From HGM05232 sp036661515 (GTDB lineage: Bacteria > Bacteroidota > Bacteroidia > Bacteroidales > Muribaculaceae): 30,546 bases of DNA. The notes under the pieces were generated by a model, which was given only the letters and a program-made list of their open reading frames with translations, was not told the origin of the DNA and did no database searches. The position numbers and the translations under genes were made by a program. The stretch covers positions 1 to 30,546 of the forward strand of contig JAVWYO010000015.1 of the NCBI GenBank assembly GCA_036661515.1. The letters are read 5' to 3'. Positions 26,479 through 30,546 of this stretch are shown here, piece after piece (the stretch's first letter is position 1; each line of letters opens with the position of its first letter).

Positions 26479-27150
26479 ATGAAGAATATTTTTTTTACTA
26501 TTTTAGTGCTTTGTTGTTACATTAACGCTTTTGCTAAGAATAAAGATTGGGCGCAATATGGTAGGTATGAACAACAAAATGCGGAGCTTTTAAAAACACC
26601 TGATGCGGTGTTCTTGGGAAACTCTATCACGGATTTTTGGGTTAGAAACGACTCTGCCTTTTTTGCTAATAACAACTTTATTGATAGAGGAATCAGTGGG
26701 CAAACGTCACAACAGATGATTGCCCGATTTCGGCAAGATGTGATAAATCTTCGACCTAAGGTAGTTGTTATTCTTGCTGGGATTAACGACATTGCTCAAA
26801 ACAATGGACCTATATCGCTCCAAAATGTCCTTGGGAATATAACATCGATGTGTGAACTTGCAAAATTCAATAAAATAAAGGTAATTTTGTGCTCGGTACT
26901 CCCTTGCGACACATTCTTATGGGCTCCCGAAATTAAACCAGCTCAAAAGGTCATTGAGCTCAATAGCTTGATTTATAACTATGCTAAAGATAATAAAATT
27001 CCTTACGTGGATTATCATTCTGCTATGTCAACGCCTAAAGGAGCTTTACAAGAAATATATACTAAAGACCACTGCCACCCAACTTTGCCAGGCTACAAAA
27101 TAATGGAACAAATAATACTTCCAGTTATTAAAAAGACTATCGGGCGGTAA
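26479..27150 (+). CDS. SGNH/GDSL-type esterase (PAF-acetylhydrolase-like)
   Basis: 223 residues, signal peptide about 1-19. All four SGNH blocks are present: GNSIT with catalytic S49, GISGQT (block II, G74), GINDI (block III, N103) and DHCHPT (block V, D197 and H200). The length and motif spacing fit periplasmic carbohydrate O-acetylesterases or PAF-acetylhydrolase-like enzymes that strip acyl groups from glycans. It is the last gene of the plus-strand locus, 20 nt after GDPD. Its 3' end overlaps the convergent DUF5715 gene by 14 nt, and its terminator (27190-27239) lies inside that gene. Confidence 0.9.
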   Translation: MKNIFFTILVLCCYINAFAKNKDWAQYGRYEQQNAELLKTPDAVFLGNSITDFWVRNDSAFFANNNFIDRGISGQTSQQMIARFRQDVINLRPKVVVILAGINDIAQNNGPISLQNVLGNITSMCELAKFNKIKVILCSVLPCDTFLWAPEIKPAQKVIELNSLIYNYAKDNKIPYVDYHSAMSTPKGALQEIYTKDHCHPTLPGYKIMEQIILPVIKKTIGR

Positions 27151-27835
27151 TATGAAAACACCCTTGATGTACTTCATATTTCACATAACAACGTTGCTTG
27201 CTGCGCAAGTCAAATAAGACTTCAGCAAGCACGTTTTTTAGACATTCTTGACTTATTATATACTTTGGGTCACATGCTATAAACTTCACATAGCTAATAT
27301 CGAATGTGGTTCCAAATTGATGTGCCGATGTATCGGTAGCATTTTTATTCCTACAACGTAACTTTGCAATAGACCCTTCGGTTCGTAACACACTGGTAAC
27401 CCTTATTTTATAATTTTTTCCACATCGTGATTTAATACTATCACTAAATCCATCGCCTATTTCCGACAGCAATTTCGCAGCTTGGGGTATTAAATACGGA
27501 AGTGAATAAGTAAGCGTGTCAAGATAATAGCTCTTACAACTATTTATCTTTACTAATGGCTTATTTACTGCATAGGCTGTGCTAAGATCATTTATGGGAT
27601 TAATTCCTATCGCCATTGCCGACGACAGATGTACTACATTTATATCATTAAAAACAGTGCGCAAGTTCCCTACCGAGTTCACTTTGATTATATGCACGCT
27701 TGAATCTGAACTCATAGCAGTTGTATCAAGAACCTTAGACACCTCATTTTCTTCTTTATTCGAATTGCAACTTCCACCGAGCCATGCCGAGATTACAGTG
27801 AATATTAATATTGCCGTAAACGTTAAAATACGCAT
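27137..27835 (-). CDS. DUF5715 family lipoprotein, M15 peptidase-like
   Basis: 232 residues. Probable lipoprotein signal (lipobox-like LGGSC, Cys23) followed by a charged linker. The C-terminal half carries RVTSVLRT (145-152), SAHQFGTTFDISY (170-182) and YEVHQGCFHIT (220-230), which match the H...D...H zinc pattern of M15 DD-/LD-carboxypeptidases (H172, D179, H228), as I know it from DUF5715. A peptidoglycan or peptide-bridge peptidase role is inferred. It is transcribed against the glycan locus from its own promoter (27927-27957) and overlaps the SGNH gene tail to tail by 14 nt. Its coding sequence near codons 199-217 doubles as the terminator of the other strand. Confidence 0.82.
   Translation of the reverse strand: MRILTFTAILIFTVISAWLGGSCNSNKEENEVSKVLDTTAMSSDSSVHIIKVNSVGNLRTVFNDINVVHLSSAMAIGINPINDLSTAYAVNKPLVKINSCKSYYLDTLTYSLPYLIPQAAKLLSEIGDGFSDSIKSRCGKNYKIRVTSVLRTEGSIAKLRCRNKNATDTSAHQFGTTFDISYVKFIACDPKYIISQECLKNVLAEVLFDLRSKQRCYVKYEVHQGCFHITAR
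27190..27239 (+). terminator. intrinsic terminator of the plus-strand locus, inside the opposing gene
   Basis: A long stem: AACG (27190-27193), TGCTTGCTG (27195-27203) and AAGTC (27207-27211) pair with GACTT (27218-27222), CAGCAAGCA (27223-27231) and CGTT (27232-27235), with small bulges (T27194, CGC 27204-27206) and a six-base loop. It is followed by a T run to 27239. It begins 39 nt after the SGNH stop. It lies wholly within the C-terminal coding part of DUF5715 on the other strand. Confidence 0.85.
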
Positions 27836-27926
27836 AGATTGTAAACTGTGTTTTTTATAATAATTATTCTCCTACGGCTTGCACCTAAAATGAATAAGAA
27901 TTTAGTTAGCTATTATTTTATGAGAC

Positions 27927-27957
27927 CAAAGATATATAATTACTCCTACACATCAAC
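27927..27957 (-). promoter_or_regulatory. promoter of the DUF5715 gene
   Basis: On the minus strand: GTTG (27957-27954), 19-bp spacer, TATCTTTG (27934-27927), matching TAnnTTTG fully and the -33 TTTG in three of four positions. The predicted transcript start near 27920 gives a leader of about 85 nt. The element sits between the GH20 stop (27969) and the DUF5715 start, so DUF5715 need not depend on GH20 transcription. Confidence 0.6.
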
Positions 27958-27968
27958 TCATTTTATGA

Positions 27969-30482
27969 TTATTTATCAGTAAAAAGATATGTAGTCACAC
28001 TTTGTTTCCCAAGATAGAACGCTTTAGCTTTTATCAATTTCGATTTACATGCTATGGGAAAATTCCATTCTTTTGACGTTGCTGTGGGTTCACTTCCATC
28101 ATCGGTGTAGCGAACTACCGCTCCGGGATATTGCGTATTGGCATGAAGTAGCCCTTCTATAATTTTCAAACCTGGTTGACCTATACGAAAGTTACTATTC
28201 TTTTTACGCAGGCGTGGAAGTTCTTGTGTCCCTATCTTTAAGTTATACTGCACTCTACTAATATCATAATTACGAAAATTGTCGTAATCTTTACCCCATG
28301 CAGGGCTTGCATTCCACCCTCGTTCTACAAGACCAAATATCTTGGGAAAAACATAATATTCCACCATGTCATAGCCACGTATCGTTTCACTAAACAATTG
28401 GGCTTGAACTCCTTTTATATTTAAAGGCTTTTTTAATTCTATCTTCCCTTTTGAGGCTTCTGCAAGATTTATAGGATTGCCAGGTATGTCGTAGCGCGAT
28501 GTACGATAAATATTAAATGGCTGTGCATTCCACGATGCAAATTCATCGATATATGCACCCCAATTTAGACCAGGTTCATATTGATGACGGTTATATGACA
28601 TATCTACGTAGAAATTATTAACATTGCACAGTATTACTGGATAGTTATTGTTAGCTACACTATAAGGAATCGTGTCACTATTGCCTATGGTACTCCATAC
28701 ATACACACCATCAAAGCGGGGTGCTATTTCGGAATCTAATTCTTTTTTATGATTCATCGCTACCTCTTGCCAGCCACTCACTTTTACACCCTTCGATGCT
28801 ATCATCTTGGTCACTCTGTTTAAAAAATATTCACTGGCTTGATGCACATTTGTCATGCCATTCTTTGCCATAAACGCCTTAACGTCGGGTGAGCCTTCCC
28901 ACGAGCCATGAGGTACTTCATCGCCACCAATATGTATTGAGGGAACCTCAACTCCAGCTTCACGATACATCAAGATTAGTTCATCAACTACCTTTTCCAT
29001 AAAGTTATATGTCCCTTCTTGTGCTACATTCATTATATTATCATGGAAACTCTGTGCTGAGGTATATTTTGAGCTATCGGCTTCGTCCCATATCTTATAT
29101 TGTTCGGCTAATTCTCTATTGGTTTTTATATTATTACGATAGCGGTTTTTCATCGAAATAATTGCTGCTCGTGCATGTCCTGGTGATTCTATTTCGGGAA
29201 TTACCTGCACGCCTCGTTGATTAGCATATTTCAATATATCTATAAATTGCTTACGTGTATAATACCCATTAGCTGTGGTACTCAGGTCATTAGGGTTTCC
29301 ATTACCAGCAAATGTCTGCACCATAAAATCATGCTCATCAAGAGTCATTCCTTTTCTACTCCCTACTTTGGTCAATTCTGGCAAACCGGGTATCTCAAGG
29401 CGCCATGATTCATCATCACAAAAATGAAAATGCAATCTGTTTATTTTATACGACGCAAGACGGTCTATTAGCGTACATAAGTCTTTGGCGCTCGTGAAAT
29501 TTCGGCTTATATCGAGCATCATACCTCTATATTCAAGATCGGGGTAATCTATTATGGTGACGTTCTTTATCGACATTGGTGTCTTATTCTTTTCAATAAC
29601 GGCAATAAGCGTTTTCACACCATTCAACACCCCTGCATTAGTCGCTCCTTGAATAGTTATCGTGTTATTCTCTATCGATATATTATAAGTCTCGCCATTT
29701 GCATATTTCACTGGCATAAGTTTCATAATCACCTTTGTTGTTCCTCCATTTTTTGAACGAACAATGTCATTTTCTTTTAGTTTCTCAAGAAGATATTTTT
29801 CTTCATTCTGAAGCCCTTCTTGCACCGATATTTCAATCTCTGAGGGGATAATAGTATTACCAGCCTTCAGCATCACCATTTTGGGCGATGGAAATATATC
29901 ATAATCATTCCCTTGATATTTTGAATCTTCTGGATTTATCGCTGAATTAAAATCATACATATAATTTCCATCAGGATAGGCAAACTTTCTACCTGCCACA
30001 CTCCATTGCTCTGAATTGTTCATCACTGGCTTGCTTATCGCGATTGCAATAGGCAATTTAGTTGACTTACTGCTAAAATGACCTCCATCGGGTCCATAGC
30101 AATAATTTATGAATGAACCGCGAGTTATCATATCAACCTTTAATTTTTCACCTTTTGCAAGCGGTTTATATAATTTTGAGGGTCGCATACGATAATAGCT
30201 CGGACGTATCTCATCTATAACTACCTGAGAATTAGCTGGCAACTCTATTTTGCGCGAAAAATTATTATAAAAAAATGACCAATCACCTTTTAATGTCTTA
30301 CCACTCACATTCGTTATTGTAAATGTATTGGAATAATGATTCGGCTTAACATCATTTTGTCCAACTTCCCACGACACAGTTATCGGAGCTTTCTCTGTGG
30401 CATAGCTAATGAAACTACACATAATTAATAGTAACGTAATAAAACTCCTTATTGACGAGAATTGTGCACTTAAAATATTCAT
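27969..30482 (-). CDS. GH20 beta-N-acetylhexosaminidase
   Basis: 837 residues from the ATG at 30482, which gives a signal peptide ending near SYATE; the longer frame starts at a TTG (30512) inside the likely promoter. Order: N-terminal chitobiase-type carbohydrate-binding domain (CHB_HEX, about 35-155: VSWEVGQNDVKPNHYSN), GH20b domain (about 195-308), catalytic barrel (about 312-720: YRGMMLDISRNF, LHFHFCDDESWRLEI, PEIESPGHARA, and IHIGGDEVPHG with the catalytic pair D521-E522), and a C-terminal domain of the HEX_C type. It cuts terminal beta-linked GlcNAc or GalNAc by substrate-assisted catalysis. It is on the opposite strand to the glycan locus but could act on the same glycan. No clear terminator follows. 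Confidence 0.95.
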   Translation of the reverse strand: MNILSAQFSSIRSFITLLLIMCSFISYATEKAPITVSWEVGQNDVKPNHYSNTFTITNVSGKTLKGDWSFFYNNFSRKIELPANSQVVIDEIRPSYYRMRPSKLYKPLAKGEKLKVDMITRGSFINYCYGPDGGHFSSKSTKLPIAIAISKPVMNNSEQWSVAGRKFAYPDGNYMYDFNSAINPEDSKYQGNDYDIFPSPKMVMLKAGNTIIPSEIEISVQEGLQNEEKYLLEKLKENDIVRSKNGGTTKVIMKLMPVKYANGETYNISIENNTITIQGATNAGVLNGVKTLIAVIEKNKTPMSIKNVTIIDYPDLEYRGMMLDISRNFTSAKDLCTLIDRLASYKINRLHFHFCDDESWRLEIPGLPELTKVGSRKGMTLDEHDFMVQTFAGNGNPNDLSTTANGYYTRKQFIDILKYANQRGVQVIPEIESPGHARAAIISMKNRYRNNIKTNRELAEQYKIWDEADSSKYTSAQSFHDNIMNVAQEGTYNFMEKVVDELILMYREAGVEVPSIHIGGDEVPHGSWEGSPDVKAFMAKNGMTNVHQASEYFLNRVTKMIASKGVKVSGWQEVAMNHKKELDSEIAPRFDGVYVWSTIGNSDTIPYSVANNNYPVILCNVNNFYVDMSYNRHQYEPGLNWGAYIDEFASWNAQPFNIYRTSRYDIPGNPINLAEASKGKIELKKPLNIKGVQAQLFSETIRGYDMVEYYVFPKIFGLVERGWNASPAWGKDYDNFRNYDISRVQYNLKIGTQELPRLRKKNSNFRIGQPGLKIIEGLLHANTQYPGAVVRYTDDGSEPTATSKEWNFPIACKSKLIKAKAFYLGKQSVTTYLFTDK

Positions 30483-30509
30483 GATAATGCTAATGTTTAT
30501 GATATACGA

Positions 30510-30517
30510 CAAATATA
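30510..30517 (-). promoter_or_regulatory. possible -7 promoter element of the GH20 gene
   Basis: Minus-strand TATATTTG fits TAnnTTTG and lies 28 nt before the ATG at 30482, a usual distance. The -33 position (about 30537-30540) reads GCTG, only a partial match. It supports the ATG start over the upstream TTG. Confidence 0.45.
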
Positions 30518-30546
30518 ATACAAATAAATTAAAAAACAGCTTCTTA

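Noticed and set aside
30483..30512. Upstream TTG start for GH20
   Set aside because: It overlaps the likely -7 element and adds ten residues before a good signal peptide that begins at the ATG at 30482.
1..30546. CRISPR arrays, tRNA or rRNA genes, insertion sequences, prophage genes
   Set aside because: I found no repeat-spacer pattern, cloverleaf with a T-loop, transposase or phage motif anywhere in the window.

Overview
The window looks like part of a chromosome from the order Bacteroidales, probably a gut-type species such as a Muribaculaceae or Bacteroidaceae relative. The evidence is two SusC/SusD pairs, Bacteroidetes-type ECF sigma/FecR regulation, promoters of the TTTG-N19-TAnnTTTG kind, AT-rich DNA, and C-terminal sorting tails of the type IX secretion system (T9SS). 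A run of exactly 100 N inside one susC gene marks a draft-assembly gap. The species cannot be fixed from the sequence alone.

Layout, left to right. (1) 1-3791, minus strand: a SusC-like TonB-dependent transporter and the start of its SusD-like_2 lipoprotein, which runs off the left edge. (2) 4236-7062, minus: a secreted GH13 alpha-amylase-like enzyme with a type A sorting tail. It has its own very clear promoter at 7171-7201 and a hairpin after its stop. (3) 7246-8816, minus: a three-gene operon of a DUF6249-like membrane protein, an ECF sigma factor and a small DUF5056-like membrane protein that is probably its anti-sigma factor. (4) 8963-27239, plus: a long polysaccharide-utilisation-type locus (PUL). 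It opens with an ECF sigma factor, a FecR anti-sigma factor, a SusC with an N-terminal STN signalling domain, and a SusD. It continues with a DUF6259 putative glycosidase, a phosphodiester glycosidase (NAGPA family), a secreted protein of unknown function, an internal terminator, a GH3 glycosidase, two tandem DUF4855 proteins, a glycerophosphodiester phosphodiesterase and an SGNH esterase. (5) 27137-30482, minus: a DUF5715 lipoprotein (M15-peptidase-like) that overlaps the SGNH gene tail to tail, then a GH20 beta-N-acetylhexosaminidase.

How the genes may work together. The STN domain of SusC would report ligand import to FecR, which would release the sigma factor to drive the locus. The cargo is unusual: an enzyme family that cuts sugar-1-phosphodiesters (NAGPA) and one that cuts glycerophosphodiesters (GDPD) sit with GH3, an esterase, two putative glycosidase families (DUF6259, DUF4855) and a neighbouring GH20 hexosaminidase. 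This suggests, as inference only, a system for a phosphodiester-containing, acylated, amino-sugar-bearing glycan such as a teichoic-acid-like or phosphoglycan polymer. Several enzymes carry T9SS-type tails of two kinds, implying that part of the degradation happens at the cell surface or outside.

Structural points of note: an intrinsic terminator for the plus-strand locus is written inside the coding sequence of the convergent DUF5715 gene; a 60-nt nested hairpin with a T tract sits between the sigma operon and the amylase gene and overlaps the amylase promoter; and the assembly gap in susC clearly hides more sequence than 100 bp.
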